A stretch of 64,000 nt of DNA from Pseudomonas sp. Fl4BN1 (GCF_009908285.1 NZ_JAAARM010000006.1:124001-188000); one strand, 5' to 3'. Counted from the stretch's first letter, positions 50,136-59,508 are shown. The notes: generated by a model from the letters alone, not told the origin. Numbers and translations: made by a program.

Positions 50136-50501
50136 CACGAAAGAACCTGCGGGCAGTGATTGACCCACCGGGGCAAGGTTGGTGGGAATGCTTGTCAGTG
50201 TACTAGATAGGTACCTACTAGATAGTCTTGCAAGGAAGTCCGCGAGGGTTTTTCGTCAAAGCTTTTCCAAGCATTTGCTGAGTGGGATGTCTTTGGGATG
50301 TTCCGGGAATGAGCAGGCCTGGATGCTTGTTTAACGTCGTAATGGGAAGCATTTTGTATACTGCGAAATCTTCGCAGGTTTCCTGGAAGGCAACTGGATG
50401 CCTAGGTATTGATGTTGCCGATACTTGCATTTTTCCTGGGTGAAACCGTCAATTGAGCGACACACCCCGGCGGATATCCGATCACCTTGCTTACTGGTGC
50501 G
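50136..50501. other. Intergenic MFS / AraC regulator
   Basis: 366-bp divergent region containing the ACTAGATAG direct repeat near the MFS start. The right part has no clear promoter or ORF. Confidence 0.5.
50202..50225. promoter_or_regulatory. Direct repeat around TAGGTACCTA, possible operator
   Basis: ACTAGATAG occurs twice (50202-50210, 50217-50225), 15 bp apart, and the junction holds a perfect TAGGTACCTA palindrome. It lies 67 bp upstream of the efflux gene start, which fits a TetR/MarR-type site. Confidence 0.5.
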
Positions 50502-51452
50502 ATGATCGTCCGTCACTCTGAGGCCTGGACTGAAGTGATCAACAAGCCCGCCCTTGCTGCCATTCCCGTGTTCAAGCTCTATGGCGAAAGCCTGGAGTGG
50601 CCCACTCCCGACCTGCTGCATTGCGAGCCCATCAGCCAGCGCAGTCGTGAGCACCACTGGGAAATCAAACCCCATCGACATGCCGATCTGTGCCAATTGT
50701 TGTTTGTACGCCGGGGGCAGGCGCAACTGGAGGTCGAAGGCCAGCGGACTCTGCTGGGCGAGTCGGCGGTCCAGGTCCTGCCGCCGTTGTCGGTCCACGG
50801 CTTTCGTTTTTCCGAAGATATCGAAGGTTATGTGGTGACTTTGGCGGCACCGCTGGTCGGCCATCTGCAAGCTCAGTTGGGGGCGGCGGAAAATACTTTG
50901 TCGAAGTCTGCCAGTTACTCGGCGCGGGGCGATGTGGAGTATTTGAACGAGCTGTTTGCCGCGTTGCAGAACGAGTACCAGGGGCAGCAACCGGCTCGTG
51001 AAATGCTCATGCATGCGCTGGTCAGCATGATTGTGGTCTGGGTGGGGCGCCAGGCCTTGCAGCGCAGCAGCGCCAGCCAGCGGCCACAGCGTGCACGGGA
51101 ATACTTCAACGGGTTTATCCAGTTGGTAGAAACCCACTACCGCGAGCATGTGAAGGTCGAGGAGTTGGCCCACAGGCTGGGGATCTCGGTGTCCCACCTC
51201 AACGGCACCTGCCGCGAACTGGCCGGGCAGCCGGCGTTGCAGATCATCCACGAGCGCCAGCTACTGGAAGCCAAGCGCTTGCTGACCTACACCGGAATGA
51301 CCATCTACGAAATTTCCGCAAACCTGGGGTTTTCCGATCCCACCAACTTCACCCGGCTGTTCCGGCGCCGGGTAGGGATCTCGCCCAAGGTGTTTCGGGA
51401 CCGCTTGAAGGCCGATCAGGCCAATGACCCCGGCCCCCCGTCACTCACCTGA
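50502..51452 (+). CDS. AraC-family transcriptional regulator
   Basis: A 316-residue regulator: cupin-like sensor domain (about 40-130, EIKPHRHADLCQLLFVRRGQ) and C-terminal AraC DNA-binding domain (about 200-300) with two HTHs (VEELAHRLGISVSHLNGTCR; IYEISANLGFSDPTNFTRLF). The pattern resembles PobR/HpaA-type activators of aromatic catabolism, but no such enzymes are adjacent. The start is uncertain; ATG 50502 was chosen, with only a weak ribosome site. Confidence 0.85.
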   Translation: MIVRHSEAWTEVINKPALAAIPVFKLYGESLEWPTPDLLHCEPISQRSREHHWEIKPHRHADLCQLLFVRRGQAQLEVEGQRTLLGESAVQVLPPLSVHGFRFSEDIEGYVVTLAAPLVGHLQAQLGAAENTLSKSASYSARGDVEYLNELFAALQNEYQGQQPAREMLMHALVSMIVVWVGRQALQRSSASQRPQRAREYFNGFIQLVETHYREHVKVEELAHRLGISVSHLNGTCRELAGQPALQIIHERQLLEAKRLLTYTGMTIYEISANLGFSDPTNFTRLFRRRVGISPKVFRDRLKADQANDPGPPSLT

Positions 51453-51621
51453 GGGCGTTCAGGGTGGCGTTGTGGGGAATGCAGTGTTCCAGGTTGCAAC
51501 TGGCGTCGTTACGCGGCTGCATACGGGCCTGTTCAACGCGATAAGCAGCGGTACCGTACAGCGCCAAGGTCATGGTGCAAGTCATGAAAATGGCCAGGTA
51601 CCTTCTTGTTTTAACGTTCAT
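51445..51621 (-). CDS. Small exported/membrane protein
   Basis: A 58-residue protein below usual ORF limits. It starts MNVKTRRYLAIFMTCTMTLA, a basic head and hydrophobic helix, followed by a short polar tail with two Cys (DASCNLEHCIPHN). AGAGGT sits 9 bp upstream of the ATG. It overlaps the AraC gene end by 8 nt on the opposite strand. Function unknown; it may be a small inner membrane or secreted peptide. Confidence 0.6.
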   Translation of the reverse strand: MNVKTRRYLAIFMTCTMTLALYGTAAYRVEQARMQPRNDASCNLEHCIPHNATLNALR

Positions 51622-51773
51622 GGCAAAGACCTCTGAACCAATACCCGCTTATTTTAAGTGGGTACTGTTATCAGCATAGGTCAGTTGCGGGCGCTCGCCA
51701 GACTGCTGTCCGACCGATGTGGCAAGGTATCCAGCAGACGGATCGAGAGTCGGAATTATCTGCTCCTGGCTAC

Positions 51774-52679
51774 CTACAAACCTTCGTCCCAGCGTGGTTC
51801 CTGGGGAAACCTGAGTACCAGGAAGTCCAGCATGCTGCGCAAGGTCGCCGGCATGTGCTTGCGTGAGGCATAGACCGCGTACATGTTCATCTTGCGCGGT
51901 TCGGCGTTGCTCAGCAGGCGCACCAGCTCCCCGCGCTTGATGTACTCCCCGGCCTGATAGCTGGGCAGCATGGCGATGCCGGCACCCGCCATGGTAGTGC
52001 GCAGCAAGGTACTGGCCTCGTTGGCACTGATGTTGCCCTGCACGGGCACCGACACTTGTTCACCGTCCTGTTCGAAATGCCACAGGCTCTTGCCGAAGTA
52101 GGAGTGGGTCAGGCAGTTGTGTCGGCTCAACTCTTCCACGCGCTGTGGTGCCGGGTGTTCTTGCAGGTACGCCGGGGAGGCGCAGATCACTGAGCGGCAT
52201 ACAGTCAGGCGCCGGGCAATCAGATTCGGGTCCAGGTCATTGCTGGTGCGGATTGCCAGATCGATACGTTCATCCACCAGGTTCACCGTGCGATCGAGCA
52301 TTTGCAGGTCGACGCTGACTCCCGGATGGCGCTTGACGTAGTCGGCCATGGCATCGGCCAGCTGTGATTGACCGAACGAGGTGCTGACGCTGATGCGCAG
52401 CAGCCCGCGGGGCGCATCATCCGGCTCGCCGACCGCTGCATGCATGTCGTTCGACAGCTCCAGCATCTGCCGGCAGCGGGGCAGAATCTCGCCACCGGCA
52501 GCGGTCAGGCTGAGCTTGCGTGTGGTGCGGTGCATCAGCCGGGCGCCGACCCAGTCTTCCAGTTCCGCGAGATAACGTGAAACCACTGGTCGCGACAGGT
52601 CCAGGTGATCGGCAGCGGCCGACTGGCTGCCCAGGTCGACAACCGTGACGAAGACCTGCATTGCTTGGAGACGATCCAT
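51774..52679 (-). CDS. LysR-family transcriptional regulator
   Basis: A 301-residue regulator: HTH about 1-60 (AMQVFVTVVDLGSQSAAADHL; LSRPVVSRYLAELE) and effector domain about 90-295. It is divergent from an MBL-fold gene and an NAD(P)-binding oxidoreductase gene, separated by 114 bp, so these are its likely targets. No effector can be read from sequence. Confidence 0.9.
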   Translation of the reverse strand: MDRLQAMQVFVTVVDLGSQSAAADHLDLSRPVVSRYLAELEDWVGARLMHRTTRKLSLTAAGGEILPRCRQMLELSNDMHAAVGEPDDAPRGLLRISVSTSFGQSQLADAMADYVKRHPGVSVDLQMLDRTVNLVDERIDLAIRTSNDLDPNLIARRLTVCRSVICASPAYLQEHPAPQRVEELSRHNCLTHSYFGKSLWHFEQDGEQVSVPVQGNISANEASTLLRTTMAGAGIAMLPSYQAGEYIKRGELVRLLSNAEPRKMNMYAVYASRKHMPATLRSMLDFLVLRFPQEPRWDEGL

Positions 52680-52793
52680 TATTTGCCCGCTTTCAGAAAC
52701 AAACTATGTTCAAGCATCGCATTTTTTGTAACGACTCAGGCAACTAAGCTTTGTCCATCCCCAACCACGCCAACAGATGCTGGAGCTACCCTC

Positions 52794-53678
52794 ATGATCG
52801 GATTCACCTCACTCAAACGCCTGCTGTTGGCCACCGCCACCCTGGGTTTTGCCGCCCATGCGGCCGCCGCCGAGCCAACCCTGAAACTGGATGTCTACAA
52901 CCCGGGAGCCAACGCAATTTTCCCGGTGACCTCGGTGCTGGTCAGCGGCAAGAAGGACGCGATCCTGGTGGATGCCCAGTTCGGCAAATCCCAGGCCCAG
53001 CAACTGGTAGACAAGATCCGCGCCAGCGGCAAACACCTGACCACCATCTACATCAGCCATGGTGATCCGGACTACTACTTTGGCCTCGACACCCTGACCA
53101 CTGCCTTCCCGGATGCCAAGGTCGTGGCCTCGCAGCCGACGGTCGACCACATCATGGCCACCGTAGACGGCAAACTCGCCTTCTGGGGCCCGAAAATGGG
53201 TGCCGATGTACCGGCCAAGACCATTGTGCCAAGCGTACTCAATGGGCACAGCTTGACCCTGGAGGGGCAGAAGCTCGAGGTTATCGGCTTGGACGGCAAG
53301 CAGCCGGACCGCAGCTTTGTCTGGATCCCGTCGATCAAGGCGGTGGTCGGTGGTGTAGTGGTAGCGGAAAACATCCATGTATGGATGGCCGATACCCAGA
53401 CTGCGCAATCCCATAAGGACTGGTTGAGCACCCTGAAGACCATCGACGGCCTGCAACCCAAGACCGTGATCCCTGGGCACTTCCTCGGTGACAGCGCGCG
53501 CTCTCTGGCCCCGGTGCATTTCACTGCGGACTACATCAAGGCTTTCGACGAAGAGACCGCCAAGGCCAAGGATTCCGCAGAACTGATTGCGGCCATGAAG
53601 AAGCGTTACCCGGACCTGGGCGAGGACAGCTCCCTGGAGCTGAGCGCCAAGGTCGCCAAGGGCGAAATGAAGTGGTGA
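52794..53678 (+). CDS. MBL-fold protein, exported, with altered metal motif
   Basis: A 294-residue protein with a signal peptide (LLLATATLGFAAHAAAAEP) and a metallo-beta-lactamase fold. The usual HxHxDH motif reads SHGDPDYYFG, so the second and last His are replaced by Asp and Tyr; a later GH in VIPGHF is kept. It is likely periplasmic with changed or lost metal binding. It is followed after 70 bp by an oxidoreductase gene and is divergent from a LysR gene. Start at 52794. Confidence 0.85.
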   Translation: MIGFTSLKRLLLATATLGFAAHAAAAEPTLKLDVYNPGANAIFPVTSVLVSGKKDAILVDAQFGKSQAQQLVDKIRASGKHLTTIYISHGDPDYYFGLDTLTTAFPDAKVVASQPTVDHIMATVDGKLAFWGPKMGADVPAKTIVPSVLNGHSLTLEGQKLEVIGLDGKQPDRSFVWIPSIKAVVGGVVVAENIHVWMADTQTAQSHKDWLSTLKTIDGLQPKTVIPGHFLGDSARSLAPVHFTADYIKAFDEETAKAKDSAELIAAMKKRYPDLGEDSSLELSAKVAKGEMKW

Positions 53679-53748
53679 AAACGGCTTGACCCGCTCCCTA
53701 GTCGGGAGCGGGCGCCTCTGTACTCTCTTAGCCAACTGGAGAATTGTC

Positions 53749-54363
53749 ATGAGCAAGATTGCAATCATTGGTGCCACCGGCCGTGCCGGTAGCCAACTCT
53801 TGGAAGAAGCCCTGCGTCGCGGTCACAGCGTCACCGCCATCGCCCGTAACACGGCGAAGATCGGCCAGCGTGCCGGTGTGCTCACCCGTGATGTTGATGT
53901 GGCCGACAGTGCCGCTCTGCAAGCGGCGGTGGCCGGTCATGATGTGGTGATCAGTGCTGCGCATTTCTCCACCATCGCGGCCAGCGCTATCATCGACCCG
54001 GTGAAAAAGGCTGGGGTCAAGCGCCTGCTAGTGGTGGGCGGTGCCGGTTCGCTGCTGTTGCCCGGTGGTAGCAAGGTCATCGACAGCCCCGGCTTCCCGC
54101 CGGAGTACAAGGCCGAAGCCAGCGCCGGTGGGGTCTACCTCGACACCTTGCGCAAGGAGCAGGATCTGGACTGGACCTTCCTCTCGCCTTCGGCGGAGTT
54201 CGTCGAAGGTGAACGTACCGGACATTTCCGCCTGGGTCAGGACGATCTGTTGGTCAGCGCTGAAGGGCGCAGCTGGATCACCTTCGCCGACTACGCCATT
54301 GCCCTGATCGACGAAGTGGAAAAGCCTGCCCACGTTCGCCAGCGCTTCACTGTCGGTTACTGA
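53749..54363 (+). CDS. NAD(P)-binding oxidoreductase (atypical SDR, NmrA-like)
   Basis: A 204-residue Rossmann protein. The nucleotide-binding IGATGRAGSQLLEEAL (about 7-22) and VVGGAGSLLLPGG are clear; the end ITFADYAIALIDEVEKP is typical of small NAD(P)H-binding SDRs such as YwnB or azoreductase-like proteins. The start at 53749 has TGGAGAA upstream. Same strand as the MBL gene, probably co-transcribed. Confidence 0.88.
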   Translation: MSKIAIIGATGRAGSQLLEEALRRGHSVTAIARNTAKIGQRAGVLTRDVDVADSAALQAAVAGHDVVISAAHFSTIAASAIIDPVKKAGVKRLLVVGGAGSLLLPGGSKVIDSPGFPPEYKAEASAGGVYLDTLRKEQDLDWTFLSPSAEFVEGERTGHFRLGQDDLLVSAEGRSWITFADYAIALIDEVEKPAHVRQRFTVGY

Positions 54364-54370
54364 TGACCCT

Positions 54371-54411
54371 GTAGCGGGTGCCTTGCCCGGTAACGTGCAA
54401 GGCCCCGCTAC
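54371..54411. terminator. Hairpin between convergent oxidoreductase and LysR genes
   Basis: GTAGCGGGTGCCTTGC and GCAAGGCCCCGCTAC pair over about 15 bp; REP-like terminator. Confidence 0.65.
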
Positions 54412-54436
54412 GCCGCGCGGTAGCGCGTCGATCCTT

Positions 54437-55318
54437 TCAACGCTGCTGCGCTTGCTCCACCAGCCAGTCAAGCAACTCCTGCAGTTGCGCCGCAGGCCCC
54501 GGACGCTCCGGGTAGACCAGGTAGTACGCCTGTCCTGTCGGCACCTTCAATTCAAAAGGCATGACCAGCCGCCCGGCACTCAGGTCGTCGCCAATCAACG
54601 CCCAATCGCCAATCGCCACCCCGGTCCCCTGGGACGCCACGGACATCGCCAGGTCCAGGGTTTCGAAATGCTGGCCCTTGCCCAGGGTATTCAGTGGCGT
54701 GCCCGCCGCTTTCAGCCAGGTTTGCCAATCCCGTTGATCATGGGACGGGTGCAGCAGCAGATGCTGATGCAGGTCCGCCGGTTTTTTGAGGGGCACCGGG
54801 CCCTCCAGCAGGGGACGCGAGCAGACGGGCGTCAGCTGTTCATTGAACAGGTATAGCGAGCCAAGGGAGGGTGCGGGAGGGGCGCCGTACATGACGGCGG
54901 CGTCGAAAGGCTCGCGGCTGAAATCCACACCGTGCTGGATGGTGGTGGTCAATTGCACCGGCACGTCGGGGCGCTCCTTCTGCCATTGCAGCAGCCGTGG
55001 CAGCAACCAGCGCATCACGCAGGTCGGGGCCTTGAGGCGCAGGTTGCGGCTCTGGCCGCCGATCTCATCCACGGCACGATTGATCAGCTCGAATACCTGC
55101 TGCACCCGTGGCAGCCATTCCAGCCCTTCAGCAGTGAGGCTCAGGCCTCGGGCCTGGCGCACGAAGAGTGGGTACCCCAGATGACTTTCCAGCCCGGCGA
55201 TCTGCCGGCTCACCGCTCCTTGAGTGATGTGCAGCTGCTCGGCGGCGCGAGTGAAATTGCAGCACTGGGCGGTGACCAGGAACGTGTGCAGCGCGGGTAG
55301 GGGAGGCAGACGTTTCAT
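54437..55318 (-). CDS. LysR-family regulator, GcvA-like
   Basis: A 293-residue LysR regulator: the N-terminus RLPPLPALHTFLVTAQCCNF and HTH ITQGAVSRQIAGLE are GcvA-like. The effector domain occupies the rest. It is divergent from the decarboxylase/aldehyde dehydrogenase pair with about 160 bp between, and is therefore their likely regulator. Start at 55318 chosen from family N-termini; ATG 55333 is also possible. Confidence 0.88.
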   Translation of the reverse strand: MKRLPPLPALHTFLVTAQCCNFTRAAEQLHITQGAVSRQIAGLESHLGYPLFVRQARGLSLTAEGLEWLPRVQQVFELINRAVDEIGGQSRNLRLKAPTCVMRWLLPRLLQWQKERPDVPVQLTTTIQHGVDFSREPFDAAVMYGAPPAPSLGSLYLFNEQLTPVCSRPLLEGPVPLKKPADLHQHLLLHPSHDQRDWQTWLKAAGTPLNTLGKGQHFETLDLAMSVASQGTGVAIGDWALIGDDLSAGRLVMPFELKVPTGQAYYLVYPERPGPAAQLQELLDWLVEQAQQR

Positions 55319-55477
55319 GGACAACCAAGGCATGACGTGAGGACATGGCTAGTATGACTTTTTATCCATTGTTGCGGCTACAGGCCCACCGTTCCAATAG
55401 CCCTCTTGCGGTGTCTGATGGCGTTTTCAAGCCAGCGGTCAGGCGTCCGGTTTCCAACCAATAAAAAGGGCGATGAG

Positions 55478-57115
55478 ATGGCGACGTGCGGTGAAGTACT
55501 GGTCAAGTTACTCGAAGGTTATGGGGTCGAGCAGGTGTTCGGCATTCCTGGGGTGCACACCGTCGAGCTGTATCGCGGCCTGGCCCGTTCGCCGATCAAC
55601 CATGTCACCCCGCGCCATGAGCAAGGCGCTGGCTTCATGGCTGACGGTTACGCGCGTACCAGCGGCAAGCCCGGCGTGTGTTTCATCATCACCGGTCCCG
55701 GGATGACCAATATCACCACCGCCATGGGGCAGGCCTACGCTGACTCGATTCCCATGCTGGTGATCTCCAGCGTGCAGTCCCGCAGCCAGTTGGGCGGCGG
55801 GCGCGGCAAACTCCACGAGTTACCGAACCAGGGCGCCCTGGTCAGTGGCGTGGCGGCGTTCTCTCACACTCTGATGTGCGCCGATGAATTGCCGGGCGTG
55901 CTGGCTCGGGCTTTCGCGCTGTTCCAGGCGGGTCGCCCACGTCCGGTGCATATCGAGATCCCCCTAGATGTATTGGTCCAGGAGGCGGATCACCTGCTGG
56001 CCTGTGAGCCGGTGAACATCGCCCGCGCCGGTGCCGCTCCGGTGGCAGTCGCGCAGATGAGCCAGCTGTTGGCGACAGCCAAGCGGCCGCTGATTCTCGC
56101 TGGTGGTGGCGCCATCGACGCGGCGGCGCCGCTGATCCATTTGGCAGAGCTGCTGCAGGCCCCAGTGGCGCTGACCATCAACGCCAAGGGCATGTTGCCG
56201 TCGGCACACCCGTTGTTGATCGGCTCCACCCAGTCGATGGTGGCGACCCGGGCCCTGGTGGCGGAAGCCGACGTGGTGCTGGCGATCGGCACCGAGCTGG
56301 CGGAAACCGACTACGACGTGACCTTTGCCGGCGGCTTTGAAATCCCTGGGAGCTTGTTGCGGATCGACATCGATACCGATCAGACCGTACGCAATTACCC
56401 GCCGAAAGTGGCCCTGGTGGCCGACGCCAGAATGGCTGCCGATGCCCTGCTGGCCGAGCTGTCCCGGCAAACCCTGGTAGCGCGCAGCAGCAATTGGGGG
56501 CAAGCCCGCGCCGCGGCCTTGCGCAGTGAGCTCGACGACCTCTGGGATACCCCGACCCGGGCCCAGACCCTGTTTCTGGAAACCGTGGTTGGAGAGCTGC
56601 CGGAAATCGTCCTGGTGGGCGACTCCACCCAGCCGGTGTACAGCGGCAACCTGACCTTCAACCCCGAGCAACCGCGCCGCTGGTTCAACTCCTCCACTGG
56701 CTACGGCACCCTGGGTTATGCCCTGCCGGCCGCCATTGGCGCCTGGCTCGGTGGCGGTTCGCAGCCCAGTCAGCGGCGGCCGGTGGCCTGCCTGATCGGC
56801 GACGGTGGCTTGCAGTTCACCCTGTCGGAGCTGGCCTGCGCGGTGGAGGCACGCACGCCGATCATCGTCCTGTTGTGGAATAACCAGGGCTACGAAGAGA
56901 TCAAGAAGTACATGCTCAATCGCGCGATCGAGCCGGTGGGCGTCGACATCTACACCCCGGACTTCATCGCCGTGGCCAAGGGCCTGGGCTGCGCCGCGCA
57001 GAGCATCGACAACGTCGAACAACTACGCGCGGCCCTGCGCATGGCAGTGGATCGCCAGGGGCCAACGCTGATTGAAATCGACCAGAATCGCTGGACCCAA
57101 GGAGTACAGGCATGA
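55478..57115 (+). CDS. ThDP-dependent 2-oxo acid decarboxylase (AruI-like)
   Basis: A 545-residue enzyme of the acetolactate synthase/pyruvate decarboxylase fold. The catalytic Glu is in TPRHEQGAGFMADGYAR, and ThDP is bound by GDGGLQFTLSELACA with the WNNQGY metal end. It resembles P. aeruginosa AruI (2-ketoarginine decarboxylase), whose next step also uses an aldehyde dehydrogenase; here one follows with ATGA overlap. Substrate is an inference. Start at 55478 by family N-terminus (MATCGEVLVKLLEGYGV). Confidence 0.85.
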   Translation: MATCGEVLVKLLEGYGVEQVFGIPGVHTVELYRGLARSPINHVTPRHEQGAGFMADGYARTSGKPGVCFIITGPGMTNITTAMGQAYADSIPMLVISSVQSRSQLGGGRGKLHELPNQGALVSGVAAFSHTLMCADELPGVLARAFALFQAGRPRPVHIEIPLDVLVQEADHLLACEPVNIARAGAAPVAVAQMSQLLATAKRPLILAGGGAIDAAAPLIHLAELLQAPVALTINAKGMLPSAHPLLIGSTQSMVATRALVAEADVVLAIGTELAETDYDVTFAGGFEIPGSLLRIDIDTDQTVRNYPPKVALVADARMAADALLAELSRQTLVARSSNWGQARAAALRSELDDLWDTPTRAQTLFLETVVGELPEIVLVGDSTQPVYSGNLTFNPEQPRRWFNSSTGYGTLGYALPAAIGAWLGGGSQPSQRRPVACLIGDGGLQFTLSELACAVEARTPIIVLLWNNQGYEEIKKYMLNRAIEPVGVDIYTPDFIAVAKGLGCAAQSIDNVEQLRAALRMAVDRQGPTLIEIDQNRWTQGVQA

Positions 57116-58560
57116 GCGCGCTGTCCTTGCTGAACGGGCTGTACATCGATGGTCAATGGTCGGTAGGTGACGAACGGCTGAAGGTGATCAACCCCGCCAC
57201 CGAGGCACCCCTGGCCGAGGTGGCGGGCGGTGGCCCAGAGGCCGTGGATCGGGCCTTGGATGCTGCTGCCGCTGGCCTCGTGCGCTGGTCGCAGAGCAGC
57301 GGTGCCGAGCGTGCCGTGGTATTGCGCAAGATCGCTGCCGGAGTAGCCGAGCGTCGGGAGCGACTGATGTATTTGCAGTCGAGCAACAACGGCAAGCCCC
57401 AGTTCGAGGCAGCCATGGATGTGGACGATGTGATTGCCACCTTCGAATACTACGCAGGGCTGGCGCAGGGCCTGGACGCGGCTCAGGACGCCAATGTAGC
57501 CCTGCCCAGCGAGGCATTCAGCGCCCGCTTGCGTCGTGAGCCCTGTGGCATCGTCGGGCTGATCGTGCCGTGGAACTTCCCTATGGTCACCACCGCCTGG
57601 AAGCTCGCTCCAGCCCTGGCTGCGGGCTGCAGCGTGGTGCTCAAACCCTCGGAGGTCACACCGCTGCCGGAGCTGGAGCTCGCGGCAATCATTGCCGAAA
57701 GCGGCTTGCCCAAGGGCGTGTTCAATCTGGTCTGTGGCACGGGGCTGGCGGTGGGCGCACCGTTGGCGGCGGACCCGCGAGTGGCGAAGATTTCCTTCAC
57801 CGGCAGTAATGCGGTGGGGGTGCAAGTCATGCAGCGGGCAGCGGAAACCATCAAGGGCGTGAGCCTGGAGCTGGGCGGCAAATCCGCCTTGCTGGTGCTG
57901 GCCGACGCCGATCTGGATCTGGCGGTGGAGCTGGCCTGTGGCGGCGGTTTCTTCAATGCCGGGCAGATGTGTTCCGCCACCAGCCGGGTGCTGGTGGCTG
58001 ACGAGTTGGCCGATGAGTTTCTTCTGCGTCTCAAGGCCCGGGCCGAAGGCATTCGGGTGGCCGATCCGTTCGAGCCCGAGGTGGAAATGGGCGCACTGGT
58101 AAACCGGCTGCAATACCAGCGGGTGCTGGCGCATATCGACCAGGGTTTGAGTGTCGGCGCCAAGCTAGTCTGCGGTGGCGCTCGTCCGGCCGGTTTGCAA
58201 CAGGGGTATTTCATTCGGCCCACGGTGTTCACCGAGGTGCCGTTGGACAGTGCCTTGTGGTGCGAAGAAATCTTTGGCCCGGTGCTGTGCGTGCGCAGTT
58301 TTACCAGCGAGCAGCAAGCCATCGAGCTGGCCAATGACAGCGAGTTCGGACTGGTGGCCAGCGTGGTGGGGGCGGACGTCGATAATGCCGAGCGGGTTGC
58401 CAACGCCCTGCAGGCCGGCCTGGTGTGGATCAACGCGCCTCAGGTGATCTTTCCCCAGGCCGCCTGGGGTGGCTACAAGCAGAGCAGCATTGGTCGCGAG
58501 CTGGGCCCGTGGGGCCTACAAGCGTTCCAGGAAATCAAGCATGTGATCCGCGCCCTGTAG
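57112..58560 (+). CDS. Aldehyde dehydrogenase, NAD(P)-dependent
   Basis: A 482-residue ALDH. NAD site FTGSNAVGVQVM, catalytic Glu in LELGGKSALLV and catalytic Cys in NAGQMCSATSRV are intact; PWNFPMVTTAWKLAPALAAG is the substrate-entry stretch. It resembles betaine/aminoaldehyde dehydrogenases (length 482). Its ATG overlaps the decarboxylase stop, so both should be made together, perhaps oxidising the decarboxylation aldehyde (4-guanidinobutyraldehyde if the AruI reading is right). Confidence 0.93.
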   Translation: MSALSLLNGLYIDGQWSVGDERLKVINPATEAPLAEVAGGGPEAVDRALDAAAAGLVRWSQSSGAERAVVLRKIAAGVAERRERLMYLQSSNNGKPQFEAAMDVDDVIATFEYYAGLAQGLDAAQDANVALPSEAFSARLRREPCGIVGLIVPWNFPMVTTAWKLAPALAAGCSVVLKPSEVTPLPELELAAIIAESGLPKGVFNLVCGTGLAVGAPLAADPRVAKISFTGSNAVGVQVMQRAAETIKGVSLELGGKSALLVLADADLDLAVELACGGGFFNAGQMCSATSRVLVADELADEFLLRLKARAEGIRVADPFEPEVEMGALVNRLQYQRVLAHIDQGLSVGAKLVCGGARPAGLQQGYFIRPTVFTEVPLDSALWCEEIFGPVLCVRSFTSEQQAIELANDSEFGLVASVVGADVDNAERVANALQAGLVWINAPQVIFPQAAWGGYKQSSIGRELGPWGLQAFQEIKHVIRAL

Positions 58561-58578
58561 GAGACGGCGCACCAGGCA

Positions 58579-59508
58579 TCAACCGCCAACCCGCAAGCGC
58601 GCCATGTCTCGCAAGGGAGGTGCGCCGAACAAACGGCTGTACTCGCGGCTGAACTGCGACGGGCTTTCATAGCCGACCCGGTACCCCGCCGCCGAAGCCT
58701 CCAGGCCCTCGGCCAGCATCAGCCGCCGCGCCTCTTGCAGGCGCAGCTGCTTCTGGTATTGCAACGGGCTCAGGGCGGTCATCGCCTTGAAGCGATGATG
58801 CAGGGTCGACACGCTGAGGTTCACTTCCCGGGCCAGGTCATCGATACGCAATGACTGCTCGAAGTGACGGTTCAGCCACTTGATCGCCTGGTTGACCCGG
58901 TGGCTCTGGCTGTTGGTGGTGGCAATCTCATACAGGCGATGGCCCTGGGGGCTGCGCAGCAGGCGATAGAGAATCTCCCGGCGCACCAGAGGTGCGAGCA
59001 TGGCGATGTCTTTCGGAGTATCCAGCAAGCGGGTCAGGCGCAGCACTGCATCGAGCATCGGCGGGTCGAGATGCTCTACATACAGGCCGCGTCCGGTGGG
59101 CCTGGCCGCTACTCCCAGCGGCCCGGCATCGGCAATCAGTGCGTTGATCTCGCCGGGATCGATGTCCAGGCGCAAGGCCAGGATCGGCTCCTCGGGGGAC
59201 ACCATCGCCACCTTGCCGCTCAGGGGCACGGCCACCGAGACCACCAGATAATTCAGCGGGTCGTAATTGTAGGTTTCATCGGCCAGGCGCACTTCCTTGC
59301 GACCCTGGGCCATGATGCACAGCGCCGGCTGGGCCAGCACCGGGGCGAACTGGTGGGAGCTGCTGTGGCGCGAGACGAACAGCGCGTCGATGGCCGTGGC
59401 ATGACTGCCGTCGGTAACGGTGTTGCGCTCGATGATCGCGGCCAGTTCTGCGCGCTGTCTTTCCATTTCCGGGGCCAGGGGCACCTGCAAGTTCTGCAGT
59501 GATGACAT
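58579..59508 (-). CDS. AraC-family regulator with AraC_N domain
   Basis: A 309-residue regulator. The N-terminal domain (about 40-190, APVLAQPALCIMAQGRKEV) is of the AraC_N type; the C-terminal domain has two HTHs (RIDDLAREVNLSVSTLHHRF; EASAAGYRVGYESPSQFSRE). It is convergent with the aldehyde dehydrogenase and divergent from an ABM-domain gene, its possible target. Confidence 0.9.
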   Translation of the reverse strand: MSSLQNLQVPLAPEMERQRAELAAIIERNTVTDGSHATAIDALFVSRHSSSHQFAPVLAQPALCIMAQGRKEVRLADETYNYDPLNYLVVSVAVPLSGKVAMVSPEEPILALRLDIDPGEINALIADAGPLGVAARPTGRGLYVEHLDPPMLDAVLRLTRLLDTPKDIAMLAPLVRREILYRLLRSPQGHRLYEIATTNSQSHRVNQAIKWLNRHFEQSLRIDDLAREVNLSVSTLHHRFKAMTALSPLQYQKQLRLQEARRLMLAEGLEASAAGYRVGYESPSQFSREYSRLFGAPPLRDMARLRVGG

